Positions 34,362-42,466 of a stretch of 64,000 nt of DNA are shown here, in pieces; positions within the stretch are counted from its first letter, which is position 1, and each line of letters opens with the position of its first letter. Source of the DNA: Fimbriimonadaceae bacterium. Lineage in GTDB: Bacteria; Armatimonadota; Fimbriimonadia; Fimbriimonadales; Fimbriimonadaceae. Made by a program: the position numbers and the translations under genes. Location: positions 35,365 through 99,364 of the forward strand of contig JALHNM010000008.1 of NCBI GenBank assembly GCA_022843485.1. Reading direction: 5' to 3'. The notes under the pieces are model-generated. The model did no database searches, was not told the origin of the DNA, and saw nothing but the letters and a program-made list of their open reading frames with translations.

Positions 34362-35237
34362 CTAGGGCGTGAAGAAGACGTAGTCGGTGTCCGGGAAGCC
34401 GTCCCATCCGGCGGCCTCGGCGAGGCCCCGAAGGTGACCCCGGTGATAGGCCCCGTGGTTCGTGACGTGGAACGCGAGCTGTTCGAGCGGGAACGAGACG
34501 TCGCCTTTGACGGGCCGTTCCCAGGTGTAGAGGGCGTCCAGGCCATGGGCCTCGAGGAACCTGGGCCACCACGCAACGGCTCCTGCGAGCGCTCCAGCGG
34601 GGTCCTTACGGTCTCCGCTGGGGCCCTCGACTTCGAGGGCTTCGGCGGCTGCGCTCCCCCACCCGGCCGGACACCCGGCGTGGTGGGCGAACACTCGCTC
34701 GAACTCGGTCGCCAGAGGGCCACTGGGGATCGACTCGGCCCAGAGCCTCCACCCCCAGGCGTCGTGGGCGAACCGGCGGGACATGAGGTCGAGGCCCTCG
34801 GCGCCCGCCTCCGCTAGCGGCCAGTTCGGGAACGCGACAGCGTCGGTCTCAGGGAACCCGGCCCAGCCCTCGGCTTGGGCGAGCCCCCGCAGGTGGCCGC
34901 GGTGGTAGGTGCCGTGGAGCGGGAGGTGGGTGTAGACGTCGATCACCTTGCTCGTCCGTGTCTCGCCCGTGCGCTTGCGCACCCACTCGAACCGCTGGTC
35001 GAGCGGTTGGTCGAGGAGCATCGAGCTGAGCCGGGCATGCGAGTCCCCGGCGGCGAGGGCGGGGAGCCCGAGGCCGTTGCCCAGGCGGTCGATCCAGGCG
35101 GCCTGGGCGTCGGCGATGTGGTCGAGCACCTCACGGGCCCGGTCGCGGAACGGGCACGCGTCGAGTGCGTCCTCCCACTTCTGGGTCGCCCAGCGGTCGT
35201 AGTCGAGCGTTGTTTGGAGGTGCCGCCGGGGGTCCAT
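34362..35237 (-). CDS. Tandem-duplicated DinB-family protein
   Basis: The 291-aa protein contains two DinB-like four-helix bundles. The first (about 1-140) ends HGTYHRGHLRGLAQAEGW and the second (about 150-291) ends HGAYHRGHLRGLAEAAGW, each followed by GFPDTD/GFPETD. The HxxxHRGH motif supplies metal ligands. DinB proteins act as thiol-dependent or stress-linked metalloenzymes of largely unknown substrate. Fusion of two copies is less common than single-domain forms. ATG 35237 has a TATCCT box ending 6 nt before it. It is convergent with the desulfhydrase. Confidence 0.85.
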   Translation of the reverse strand: MDPRRHLQTTLDYDRWATQKWEDALDACPFRDRAREVLDHIADAQAAWIDRLGNGLGLPALAAGDSHARLSSMLLDQPLDQRFEWVRKRTGETRTSKVIDVYTHLPLHGTYHRGHLRGLAQAEGWAGFPETDAVAFPNWPLAEAGAEGLDLMSRRFAHDAWGWRLWAESIPSGPLATEFERVFAHHAGCPAGWGSAAAEALEVEGPSGDRKDPAGALAGAVAWWPRFLEAHGLDALYTWERPVKGDVSFPLEQLAFHVTNHGAYHRGHLRGLAEAAGWDGFPDTDYVFFTP

Positions 35238-35243
35238 GGGGGG

Positions 35244-35249
35244 AGGATA
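35244..35249 (-). promoter_or_regulatory. -10-like TATCCT, leaderless spacing
   Basis: It ends 6 nt before ATG 35237. Confidence 0.4.
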
Positions 35250-35293
35250 CTTGAGGCTGCGCCCGGGCGTGGACGCCGCGCGGTGGGGGGCGC

Positions 35294-35929
35294 TCACAGT
35301 CTGCCGGTGAGAGCGACCTCGAGCAGCCGGTCGAAGGCCTTCTCCGGCATCGGCTTGCACCCGCCGAGTTCCCGGGCCGCCTTGAGGATGGCGGCGACTC
35401 GCTCCAGAGTCTCCATGCGGTTGGCGGCGTCGTAGACGTCGTTGCCGAGGGTGACCGCGCCGTGGTGGCTCAGGAGGAAGGTCTTGTGATCCTCGAGGAA
35501 CGGGTCGATGGCGTCGGGGACCTCTTCGGTGCCGGGGAAGGCGAAGGGGACGTTCGCCACGCTGCCGAGTACATAGCCGGCTTCAGGGAGGACGTTGTCC
35601 GGGATCTCCTCGCCGGCGAGGGTGAAGGCGGTCGCGACGATCGGGTGGGCGTGGACGACGGCTTGGCAGTCGGGCCGCCGGGCGTAGGCGCGCAGGTGGA
35701 GCTTGATCTCGCTGCTCGGGGCCTTTCCGTCTTGGGGGGCGCCGTGGAGGTCGATGACGACCAGGTCGTCCGGCCGAAGGTGGCCTTTGCTCAGCCCGCT
35801 GGGTGTGCAGAGGATGCGTTGGGGGCTGAGGCGGACGCTCAGGTTCCCTTCTGCGGCCCCGACGAGGCCGCGCTGCCACAGCCGACGCCCGACCTCGCAC
35901 ACGGCCGCCCTGAGCTTGAGTTCCGACAT
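35294..35929 (-). CDS. Class II aldolase/adducin-family protein
   Basis: This 211-aa protein shows the FucA/AraD-type Zn fold: AAEGNLSVRL near the N-terminus, CTPSGLSKGHL, the two-His zinc motif in AVVHAHPIVATAF, GYVLGSVANVPFAFPG, and the third His in FLLSHHGAVTLG. Likely reactions are retro-aldol cleavage of phosphorylated sugars such as fuculose-1-phosphate, or epimerisation; the exact substrate is open. Start ATG 35929 is preceded by a CATAAT box 9 nt away. It is divergent from the DnaA-N-like gene across about 97 nt, with a second CATAAT facing the other way. Confidence 0.88.
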   Translation of the reverse strand: MSELKLRAAVCEVGRRLWQRGLVGAAEGNLSVRLSPQRILCTPSGLSKGHLRPDDLVVIDLHGAPQDGKAPSSEIKLHLRAYARRPDCQAVVHAHPIVATAFTLAGEEIPDNVLPEAGYVLGSVANVPFAFPGTEEVPDAIDPFLEDHKTFLLSHHGAVTLGNDVYDAANRMETLERVAAILKAARELGGCKPMPEKAFDRLLEVALTGRL

Positions 35930-35938
35930 CCTGTCGCG

Positions 35939-35944
35939 ATTATG
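35939..35944 (-). promoter_or_regulatory. -10-like CATAAT for the aldolase gene
   Basis: It ends 9 nt before ATG 35929. It is paired with an opposite-facing CATAAT at 36013-36018. Confidence 0.4.
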
Positions 35945-36012
35945 GGTCGTGCTCCGAGTGGGGGCGGGGACGGGCGCCGGGGGTGCCCCACTCGGTGTCG
36001 GATGGGCCCTGC

Positions 36013-36018
36013 CATAAT
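36013..36018 (+). promoter_or_regulatory. -10-like CATAAT, leaderless spacing
   Basis: It ends 8 nt before ATG 36027. Confidence 0.4.
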
Positions 36019-36026
36019 GGCTCTCG

Positions 36027-36635
36027 ATGCCGGACCTGGCCGAAGTGTGGGCAGAGGTGTTGCCCGACATCCGGAAGGGTGTGACGGGCGTAGGCGTTTG
36101 GGCCGCGCTCAACGCCGTCCGTCCGGTGACGGTCGAGGAGGGCACCCTGATCCTCGGCCTACCCCAGAGTGAGTGCGAATTGGCCGGGCACCTTCGCCTC
36201 GCCCAGACCCGCCGGCTCATCGAGTCCGAAGTCGGGCGGCTGATGGAACAGCCGATCACCCTCCGCGTTATCGACGGCGTGACGACGGCCGACTGGGAGA
36301 CCGAGAAGCGCCGAGACGAGGAGCGGCGGCGTCTCCAGGACCAGGCGCTTGCCCGGGCGCGGGCCCAGATCCAGTCGACCTCGAGTTGGGAGGGCGTCTA
36401 CGAGCAGCTGAGCCGCAAGTTCGCGGAGACGTCGAACCGGTCGCTCCCCCAGAACCGGGCCCGGTTCTTCATAGAAGCGGTCGATATCGTGGCCCGGGCG
36501 CTCCAGGACACGCCGATCACCGACGAGATGGCCGAGCGCAACTATGCTCGGTGCCTTGAGCGCATCAGCCAGTACTCCGAGATCCCGAGCACCCTGGTCG
36601 CGGTGAAGGTGCTCGAGCGGTCGTTCGAAGGGTGA
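36027..36635 (+). CDS. Hypothetical protein with a DnaA N-terminal-like domain
   Basis: In this 202-aa protein, residues 1-90 (VWAEVLPDIRKGVTGVG...LILGLPQSECELAGHLR...ITLRVIDG) resemble the helix-strand pattern of the DnaA domain I/N fold (W..VL, then a GTLILGLP strand). The rest is a charged helix with RRDEERRRLQDQALARARAQIQ and a small helical end. No ATPase motif is present, so it is not DnaA itself. It overlaps the next MBL gene by 1 nt (TGATG), so the two are translated together. Its role, for example protein binding at replication sites, is only inferred from the fold. Confidence 0.65.
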   Translation: MPDLAEVWAEVLPDIRKGVTGVGVWAALNAVRPVTVEEGTLILGLPQSECELAGHLRLAQTRRLIESEVGRLMEQPITLRVIDGVTTADWETEKRRDEERRRLQDQALARARAQIQSTSSWEGVYEQLSRKFAETSNRSLPQNRARFFIEAVDIVARALQDTPITDEMAERNYARCLERISQYSEIPSTLVAVKVLERSFEG

Positions 36636-37402
36636 TGGCGCTCGGGACGGCGGTCGTGCTCGGCTCGGGGACGAGCAACGGGGTCCCGACCTTGGGCAAG
36701 GCTTACCCGCCGGAGTACCTCGCCGAGCCGAAGAACCACCGGACGAGAGCGTCGATCGTGCTCCTCGGGCCGACTGGGAACGTCCTTGTGGACTGCTCGC
36801 CTGAGATGCGGCTCCAGTTGCTCAGGGAGGGGGTGGCGGACCTGGAGGCGGTGGTGATCACCCACACCCACGCCGACCACATCATGGGGATGGACGACCT
36901 CCGGTCGCTGTGCCTCAAGTATCAGCGGGAGATCCCGGTCTACACGAGCCCGGGGTACCAGGAGGACATCCGGAGGGTGTTCCCCTACGCCTTCGCGGAC
37001 TTCCCGCCGGGCGTGTTCGTCCCGCGTTTCGGCCTTCGGGACGTAAAAGAGACTTTAGACCTAGGCGGAATGAGGCTTCGGACGTTCTGGGTCCATCACG
37101 GCCCGCTGTTAGTTCTAGGTCTTAGGGTCCAAAACTTTGCGTATGTCACGGACGTTGGCCACATCCCAGAGTCGGCCTGGGATCAGCTGCAGGGTCTCGA
37201 CACCCTCATTCTGGACGCAGTAAGGTACCGGCCCCACCCTAATCACTTCCACTTCGAAAAAGCTGTCGAGATCGCGGCGGCTCTGGGCGCGCGGCAGACC
37301 TACTTCACGCACCTGAGCGACGATTACGACCACCACGAGACGAACGCGACGCTTCCGTCCGGCATGGCCCTAGCCTACGACGGTCTTAGAGTGCCTTTTT
37401 AG
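36635..37402 (+). CDS. MBL-fold metallo-hydrolase (PhnP-like)
   Basis: The 255-aa protein has the metallo-beta-lactamase motif VVITHTHADHIMG, an early VLGSGTSNGVPTLG loop, YVTDVGHIP and THLSDDYDHHETN. This PhnP/RNase-Z-like group includes cyclic phosphodiesterases and other hydrolases; the substrate is unknown. Start ATG 36635 shares one base with the previous stop; GTG 36632 is an alternative. The last third is clearly more AT-rich (for example around 37040-37140, with TTAGACC and TTAGGTCTTAGG words) than the first half. Confidence 0.85.
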   Translation: MALGTAVVLGSGTSNGVPTLGKAYPPEYLAEPKNHRTRASIVLLGPTGNVLVDCSPEMRLQLLREGVADLEAVVITHTHADHIMGMDDLRSLCLKYQREIPVYTSPGYQEDIRRVFPYAFADFPPGVFVPRFGLRDVKETLDLGGMRLRTFWVHHGPLLVLGLRVQNFAYVTDVGHIPESAWDQLQGLDTLILDAVRYRPHPNHFHFEKAVEIAAALGARQTYFTHLSDDYDHHETNATLPSGMALAYDGLRVPF

Positions 37403-37502
37403 GAATGGAGCTTGAACATCCAGTAAAGTTCAGACGTTCCTGGACGTTTCACCTAAGGAATCTTACCGGGTCGTCCGAGATTTAGACGGTGAGGGTTCCG
37501 AA

Positions 37503-37760
37503 GTGAAACGGAAGGGCACTCCGGTGACGACGCAGATCGTTTCGGGCCTCATGGCGGTGTTCGCGTTGGGGGGGAGTCTCCTCGCCCAGTCACCGCCGCT
37601 GGAGAGCCTGGCCTACGGTTTGGGGGCGTACGTGGTGGGGAGGGTGCTTTCGGGCGTTTGGTGCGCCCTTTTCCCGATCGATCACGTCGGTCTTGTGACG
37701 GAGCCTGGACAAGAGGGAGAGGCGGAGCCCGAGGGCCACGAGGAACGGGTCGCCGCCTAA
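37503..37760 (+). CDS. Small membrane protein upstream of the FliA-type sigma gene
   Basis: This 85-aa protein has an N-terminal hydrophobic span (QIVSGLMAVFALGGSLLAQ), a second GLGAYVVGRVLSGVWCALFP segment and an acidic tail (EPGQEGEAEPEGHEE). I recognise no family. It starts at GTG 37503 and ends 18 nt before the sigma factor gene, so both are probably on one mRNA. Small membrane proteins next to flagellar regulators exist, but a flagellar role is only suggested by position. An in-frame ATG at MAVF would remove the first half of the first helix. Confidence 0.6.
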   Translation: MKRKGTPVTTQIVSGLMAVFALGGSLLAQSPPLESLAYGLGAYVVGRVLSGVWCALFPIDHVGLVTEPGQEGEAEPEGHEERVAA

Positions 37761-37778
37761 GTTCGGGAAGGGAGGATC

Positions 37779-38561
37779 ATGTCGATACCCCGCGATCATT
37801 TGCAGCGCACTTGGATCGAGTACAAGGTGTACAAGGATCCAGAGGCGCGCGTCGAGCTCATCAACCACTACTCGTACCTCGTCAAGATCACGGCCGGTCG
37901 CCTCGTTGCGAACGTGCCGAACGGACTTGACCGCGACGACCTCGTCAGTGCCGGGGTGATCGGGCTCATCAAGAGCGTCGATCAGTTCGACCCGTCACGC
38001 GACGTGAAGTTCGAGACCTATGCGATCGCCCTCATCCGAGGGGCGATCCTCGAGATGCTCCGGGACGAGGACTGGGTGCCGCGCTCGGTCCGGGAGAAGC
38101 TACGGGCCCTTGAGCGGGTGCAGCAGTCCCTGGAGACCAGCACTGGCCGTCCCGGCACCGTCCGCGAGATCGCGGACGCCATGGGCCTCCCCGAGGACGA
38201 GGTCAACGACCTCTTCGTCCGGGCGGGCCGGACGAACGTGTACAGCCTGGACGAGACGATCGGGAACTCGTACGACGGAGACGACAACGTTCACTTCATC
38301 GAGATGATCGTGGACGAGGAAGCGAGCCCGCTGGGCGAAGTGGAGGGCAAGGAGCTCCGCCGGATCTTGGCGGCCGGGGTCGACCGGCTCCCGGACCGCG
38401 AGCGCCTCGTCATTGCCCTGTATTACTTCGAGGGTCTGACGTTCAAGGAGATCGGGAAGGTGCTGGGGGTCAGCGAGAGCCGGGTCTACCAGCTCCATAC
38501 CCAGGCGGTCGGCCGCCTCCGGTCCTTTCTTCGAGAGCAGGGAACCGTCCACGTCGCGTGA
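37779..38561 (+). CDS. fliA: FliA/WhiG-family sigma factor
   Basis: This 260-aa sigma-28-type factor has region 2 (DRDDLVSAGVIGLIKSVDQFDPSRDVKFETYA), region 2.4 (RGAILEMLRDEDWVPRSVREK, the FliA hallmark), region 3 (TVREIADAMGLPEDEVNDL) and region 4 with HTH (LTFKEIGKVLGVSESRVYQLH). It would direct late flagellar and chemotaxis genes, or a differentiation set as in WhiG. The flagellar operon is at 57-64 kb. ATG 37779 has GGGAGGA upstream. No anti-sigma FlgM is visible here. Confidence 0.92.
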   Translation: MSIPRDHLQRTWIEYKVYKDPEARVELINHYSYLVKITAGRLVANVPNGLDRDDLVSAGVIGLIKSVDQFDPSRDVKFETYAIALIRGAILEMLRDEDWVPRSVREKLRALERVQQSLETSTGRPGTVREIADAMGLPEDEVNDLFVRAGRTNVYSLDETIGNSYDGDDNVHFIEMIVDEEASPLGEVEGKELRRILAAGVDRLPDRERLVIALYYFEGLTFKEIGKVLGVSESRVYQLHTQAVGRLRSFLREQGTVHVA

Positions 38562-38688
38562 CCGGGAGTTCTAGCGGGGTGGGCCTGGTGGTCTACCCCG
38601 TCAGGAACGGTTCGGCCTCTGGCTCGCGTTGAAGGGCCTGAGCGGGTAGGATAGCCGCCGAAGATTCCGTCTCACCCCTCCGATAACC

Positions 38689-39798
38689 ATGAGAATGACG
38701 CGACTCATCCTGCCAAGTGCCGCTCTGGTGGCCTTATTCGTGGTCGGGGGCTGCGGGCCCGCCGGCTCGACCGACGTCCTCGCTACGGTCGGGAACGACC
38801 CGATCACGATCGACCAGTTCAACGACTACCTCGGGGTCAAGCAGACCGTCCGTGTGCTGGCGAACAACCAGACCGTGGACCTGCCGGTGGCCGACACCTT
38901 GGCCTTCCAGGCGATGCAGGACCTCGTGCAGCGGACTGTGACGTACCAGCTGGCCAAGGACGACGGTGTGATGCCGACCGATGAGGACGTCAAGAAGGAG
39001 ATCGAGTTCCAGAAGGCACTCGACCCGGACTTCATCCGGCGACAGCAGGGCCGTGGGCTCCAGATCGGCCAGATCCGCGAGGAGACCCGATTGAACCTGG
39101 CCGCCGAGCGGTTGCTGACTCGGGGCGTCACCGTGACCGACGCTGACATCGAGCAGTGGCGCAAGGACAACCCTCGGGCGTTCGTTCGGCCTGCGACGGT
39201 CGAGATGCTTTGGGTCCTGGCGACGACGCCGCAGCGGCGCGACCAGGTCCAGAGGGAGTTGACGTCCGGCAAGGCGTTCCGGGACGCCGCGACGACGCTG
39301 AGCCAGGCTCCGAACGCCCAGCAGGCGGGTGGCCGGTACCAGGGTGGCGCGGTGGCCGTCGAGACCCTTCCGCCGGCGCTTCGCACGGCGATCCAGAACC
39401 TGGGTGAGAACGGCCAGACGGGCTGGCTCCAGTTCACCGAAGGGTTCGCGAAGTTCCAGGTCATCAAGAAGAACCCCGAGCAGCAGATCGAAGTCACCAA
39501 GGAGCGGCTCGAGGCTGTGCGGCGGCAGATCGCGGCGCAGCGGGGCCAGCGAGCCCGCGACCTGCGCCAGCGAATCGTGGACCGGGTGCGGGAGAGCGAA
39601 GTCGAGGTTAAGCGCGACGCCCTCAAGGAGTCGTGGGATCGGTTCGAGGAGCAGCTGAAGGCGCAAGCCGAGGCGGCGGCCCGGGCTTCGGCCATGGCCG
39701 GTCAGGGCGCGACGGGCGGAGCGACCGGCGGGTCGACCCCTGGCGGCGCCACCACCCCGGGCGGCGCATCGACCCCCGGCGGGACGACCGGCAACTAA
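38689..39798 (+). CDS. Parvulin-type peptidyl-prolyl isomerase lipoprotein (SurA/PrsA-like)
   Basis: The 369-aa product has a lipoprotein signal (MRMTRLILPSAALVALFVVGGC). A SurA-N/PrsA-like helical N-terminal domain follows (NDPITIDQFNDYLGV). A parvulin core appears (VEMLWVLATTPQRRDQVQ, KAFRDAATTLSQ, GGRYQGGAVAVETLPPALR, FTEGFAKFQVIKK), and then a coiled-coil region (RLEAVRRQIAAQRGQRARDL). It ends with a low-complexity Gly/Thr/Ala tail (GATGGATGGSTPGG and onward). It probably helps exported proteins fold at the membrane outer face. A strong bidirectional hairpin follows. Confidence 0.88.
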   Translation: MRMTRLILPSAALVALFVVGGCGPAGSTDVLATVGNDPITIDQFNDYLGVKQTVRVLANNQTVDLPVADTLAFQAMQDLVQRTVTYQLAKDDGVMPTDEDVKKEIEFQKALDPDFIRRQQGRGLQIGQIREETRLNLAAERLLTRGVTVTDADIEQWRKDNPRAFVRPATVEMLWVLATTPQRRDQVQRELTSGKAFRDAATTLSQAPNAQQAGGRYQGGAVAVETLPPALRTAIQNLGENGQTGWLQFTEGFAKFQVIKKNPEQQIEVTKERLEAVRRQIAAQRGQRARDLRQRIVDRVRESEVEVKRDALKESWDRFEEQLKAQAEAAARASAMAGQGATGGATGGSTPGGATTPGGASTPGGTTGN

Positions 39799-39818
39799 AC
39801 GTCCCGGACTGGTAGTCA

Positions 39819-39853
39819 CTAGGCCCCCGAGCACGGCGTGCTCGGGGGCCTAG
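39819..39853. terminator. Strong bidirectional terminator
   Basis: Perfect 16-bp arms (CTAGGCCCCCGAGCAC and complement) around a GGC loop. It lies between convergent genes ending at 39798 (+) and 39878 (-). Confidence 0.85.
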
Positions 39854-39877
39854 TTCGTTGCGGGGGTTAAGCCCGTG

Positions 39878-40189
39878 TCAGTGGGCGAAGGCACGCAGGC
39901 TCGAGGCCAGAGACTCGCACTCCTGGGCGCTCAGCTCTTGTGACTGGACGAACTCGCGGAGGTCTTCCTCAAGCCCGGCGAAGTCGGGGGACACCCAGGT
40001 GCCGAGCGGTCTCGTGGCCGAGTCCAGCTGTACGAGGCTCACGCGGAGCCCCCCTCCGGAATCAAGGCCGTCCATGTAGACGAGGCCCCGCTCGATAAGG
40101 TCGTGGACGCTGGTGTAGACGCCAGCGACGTGAGAGTGACCCTGCCGACCGAGCTGCTCGGTGACCCAGTAAATCCTTCGAAACTTCAT
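39878..40189 (-). CDS. Small hypothetical protein coupled to the SpoU gene
   Basis: The 103-aa protein is not recognised. It reads YWVTEQLGRQGHSHVAGVYTSVHDLIERGLVYMD, then RVSLVQLDSATRPLGTW and a helical end (GLEEDLREFVQSQELSAQE), like a short alpha/beta domain of a conserved hypothetical family. Its ATG overlaps the stop of the upstream SpoU methyltransferase (ATGA), so it is translationally coupled. There is no signal peptide. GC content is slightly below its neighbours. Confidence 0.7.
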   Translation of the reverse strand: MKFRRIYWVTEQLGRQGHSHVAGVYTSVHDLIERGLVYMDGLDSGGGLRVSLVQLDSATRPLGTWVSPDFAGLEEDLREFVQSQELSAQECESLASSLRAFAH

Positions 40190-40731
40190 TGTCCCGGTTC
40201 AGTTGTACCCGTGTCGAGCCGGGCGTGGTACCCGACGATCGCCGCAGAGACATGGACGTTGAGCGAGCGCCCCTTCCCGAGCATCGGGACATAGACGGCC
40301 CCCTCGCAATGCTTGAGCACGTTGCCATAGACTCCGCTCGCCTCGTTCCCGAGGGCAAGGCAGACGCGGTCGGGGAAGGAGTAGTCGAGGTAGCAGACCG
40401 CCTCTTCTGCGATCTCGACCGCGACGAGGCTCCATCCGGCGGCGACGACGGCCAAGGCGGCCTCTTCGTGCTTCTCGAACCGCTCCCAGGGGACCCTCCG
40501 GTGGGCGCCGAGGCTGGTGACGCTGATCATCGGATCGGGCGGGACAGGCGTATGGCCGGTCATCACAAGGAGGGTCGCGCCGAGGCCGTCGGCGACCCGG
40601 AACATGCCGCCGACGTTGTAGGCGTCGTCCCAGTCTTGGAGCAGGAAAGCGACCTCGCGCTGGGGGGGATGGAGGGACTTGGCCTCCTTCCAGAGCCGGC
40701 GGACAGGGGTCTTCCCACGGATCGTCTTCAT
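40186..40731 (-). CDS. SpoU/TrmH-family RNA 2'-O-methyltransferase
   Basis: This 181-aa SPOUT enzyme has VAFLLQDWDDAYNVGGMFRVADGLG (motif 1 region), CLALGNEASGV (motif 2) and VPMLGKGRSLNVHVSAAIVGYH (motif 3, the SAM-binding trefoil knot). It methylates the 2'-OH of a tRNA or rRNA nucleotide; the exact target is unknown. ATG 40731 gives the short form without an extra N-terminal domain. An upstream extension is Arg/Pro-rich and rejected. It overlaps the small 103-aa gene by 4 nt. Confidence 0.9.
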   Translation of the reverse strand: MKTIRGKTPVRRLWKEAKSLHPPQREVAFLLQDWDDAYNVGGMFRVADGLGATLLVMTGHTPVPPDPMISVTSLGAHRRVPWERFEKHEEAALAVVAAGWSLVAVEIAEEAVCYLDYSFPDRVCLALGNEASGVYGNVLKHCEGAVYVPMLGKGRSLNVHVSAAIVGYHARLDTGTTEPGQ

Positions 40732-40857
40732 CGCCCGGCCGCTTGAGGGGAGTAGGCCGTCCCTAGCCGCTCGCCCGCCTTTCCTTGGCACAAGTAGGGA
40801 CGGGGCAGCCCCCGGCAAAGTCGCGCGCCCTAGGGAGGGCCGAGGGGCGTACAAGAA

Positions 40858-40887
40858 GCGGCCCGACGCTGGGGAGCGCCGGGCCGC
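40858..40887 (-). terminator. Hairpin terminator after a PEP-CTERM gene
   Basis: 13-bp arms with one mismatch (GCGGCCCGACGCT against its complement) around GGGG, 26 nt past the minus-strand stop at 40914. Confidence 0.65.
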
Positions 40888-40913
40888 GAGGGGTTCTGGG
40901 GTCGTGCGGGCGC

Positions 40914-41537
40914 TTACTTGCGGCGGCGGCGGGCCATGGCGGCGAGACCGGCACCGACGGCCAGGAGCGTGGCGGGCTCCGGAACCGGCGTGAGCTGGCC
41001 CTGTCCGGCGTTGATCGGGTTGGGCTCGAGGTAGAAGGCGTTCGTCGGGTTACCGACGGCGGCGTTGCGGAAGGTGATCGCCTGGGCGATGATGGCCGAG
41101 TTGCCGCCGTCCTGGTACCAGCTGTTGGCGAGCTGGAACGTGCCGCCGGTGTTGGTGGTCAGGTCGAGACCGTAGCGGGCGGCCCAGACAGCGATCTGGA
41201 GGGCGGTGGCGGTCACGTCGTTGACGACGCTCGACACGCCGAGGGCGTAGACCGAGCCCGCCTGCTCGAAGACCGGGAGCGGGACGGTCGGGCGATAGGT
41301 GACCTCGTAGGTCTGGCCGCCGCTGATGCGGTTGTCGAGGTCGACGCACATCGTGAGGAGGGCGTTGTTCGTGGTGAGGTTGGTGAAGTTCAGCTCGCCG
41401 GCGAAGACGCCTTGGCCGTTGCCTTTGTAAACGATGTCGATGTTCCGGCCGCGGCCGGTGCTGTCGTAGCGGATCAGGTCGGCGCTGGCGGTGGCAGCCA
41501 GCGACAGGGCGACGATCATGGTGGTCAGATTCTTCAT
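40914..41537 (-). CDS. PEP-CTERM surface protein
   Basis: The 207-aa product has signal MKNLTTMIVALSLAATASA, then RNIDIVYKGNGQGVFAGELNF and MCVDLDNRISGGQTYEV, a DUF-type pattern also seen in Thioester/TQXA-like or garlic-lectin-free PEP-CTERM proteins. The conserved Cys-x-Asp in MCVDLD is visible. The C-terminus is PVPEPATLLAVG, a hydrophobic helix and ARRRRK. Start ATG 41537 has GAGAGG upstream. The gene ends at a clear hairpin, so it is a single unit. Confidence 0.87.
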   Translation of the reverse strand: MKNLTTMIVALSLAATASADLIRYDSTGRGRNIDIVYKGNGQGVFAGELNFTNLTTNNALLTMCVDLDNRISGGQTYEVTYRPTVPLPVFEQAGSVYALGVSSVVNDVTATALQIAVWAARYGLDLTTNTGGTFQLANSWYQDGGNSAIIAQAITFRNAAVGNPTNAFYLEPNPINAGQGQLTPVPEPATLLAVGAGLAAMARRRRK

Positions 41538-41649
41538 TGCCTCTCTCGCTGTGACCCGGTGGGCGCCGGGGCACGATGAGGAGTTGCACTGACCGTGCCG
41601 ATTTGTGAAAGGCATGGGCCGAAACCCGGTAGTTGCCCTGTGACTGGGC

Positions 41650-42459
41650 CTAGAACTCGACCTTCAGGCCGTCGTACCCGACCGTCACGCCTACGGGGCG
41701 GAGGGCGGCTTCGAGCTCGGCGTGGGTCGCGTCCCCGTTGTGGCTGTGGTGGGTCGAGACGACCTTGGTGCCCTCGTGGACGACGCCCATGGACCGGAGC
41801 CGGGCGAGGACGTCCTTGAACTCCTCGAGGTCGAGGTGGCCGTTGTAGGGGGTGAGGACAAAGCCCTCGGTGCACTCCAGGACGAGGCAGTCCAGACGCC
41901 AGCCCTCCAGGAAGGCCCAGGTTTCGGGCTGGTAGACGCCGGTGTCGGTGGCGTAGAGCAGGGTGGATCGGCCGTCACTCACGATGAGGTTCTGGGCGTC
42001 CTCGAAACCCGAGCCGTGGTTGGCGCGGATCGGGGTGACGGTGTACTCGGCGTGGTGGAAGGGGCAGAAGCTCTTCGTACGCACGACGTCGAGTGGCCAG
42101 TCCGGGTACCGGACGGCGATCGCCTCGGCGATCGTGTCGTTCCCGTAGACCGTGAACCCGGCGACCTCGTAGGGGTTGAAGGGGTAGAGGGCGTACTGGA
42201 GTTCCTCGACGGCGAAGTGGTCGGCGTCGCTGTGGGTGAAGAGTACGGCGGACCAGTCGGTGGCGTCGAGGCGCTCGCGTTGGATCTGGGCCCAGGTGTC
42301 GGGCCCTAGGTCGAGCTTGAGGTTGCCGTCTACGAGGGCGGACGTGCGGCTGCGGACGTCTTTGCCTCCGTGCGCCCGTGCGTGGGCACTGACCCGGCTC
42401 TCGCTGTAGATCGCGGGGATTCCCTCCGCCCCGCCGGTGCCCAAGAGGTGGACGACCAT
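41650..42459 (-). CDS. MBL-fold metallo-hydrolase (PhnP-like), second copy type
   Basis: The 269-aa protein has VHLLGTGGAEGIPAIY, the zinc motif VLFTHSDADHFAVEE (Ser replaces the usual second His, H-S-D-A-D-H), LYATDTGVYQPETW and VSTHHSHNGDATHAE. It belongs to the PhnP/PQQB-like MBL group. It is distinct from the gene at 36635 but has the same overall fold. It sits 7 nt behind the DUF1015 gene on the minus strand, so the two are probably cotranscribed. Substrate unknown. Confidence 0.85.
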   Translation of the reverse strand: MVVHLLGTGGAEGIPAIYSESRVSAHARAHGGKDVRSRTSALVDGNLKLDLGPDTWAQIQRERLDATDWSAVLFTHSDADHFAVEELQYALYPFNPYEVAGFTVYGNDTIAEAIAVRYPDWPLDVVRTKSFCPFHHAEYTVTPIRANHGSGFEDAQNLIVSDGRSTLLYATDTGVYQPETWAFLEGWRLDCLVLECTEGFVLTPYNGHLDLEEFKDVLARLRSMGVVHEGTKVVSTHHSHNGDATHAELEAALRPVGVTVGYDGLKVEF

Positions 42460-42466
42460 CTCGGTG

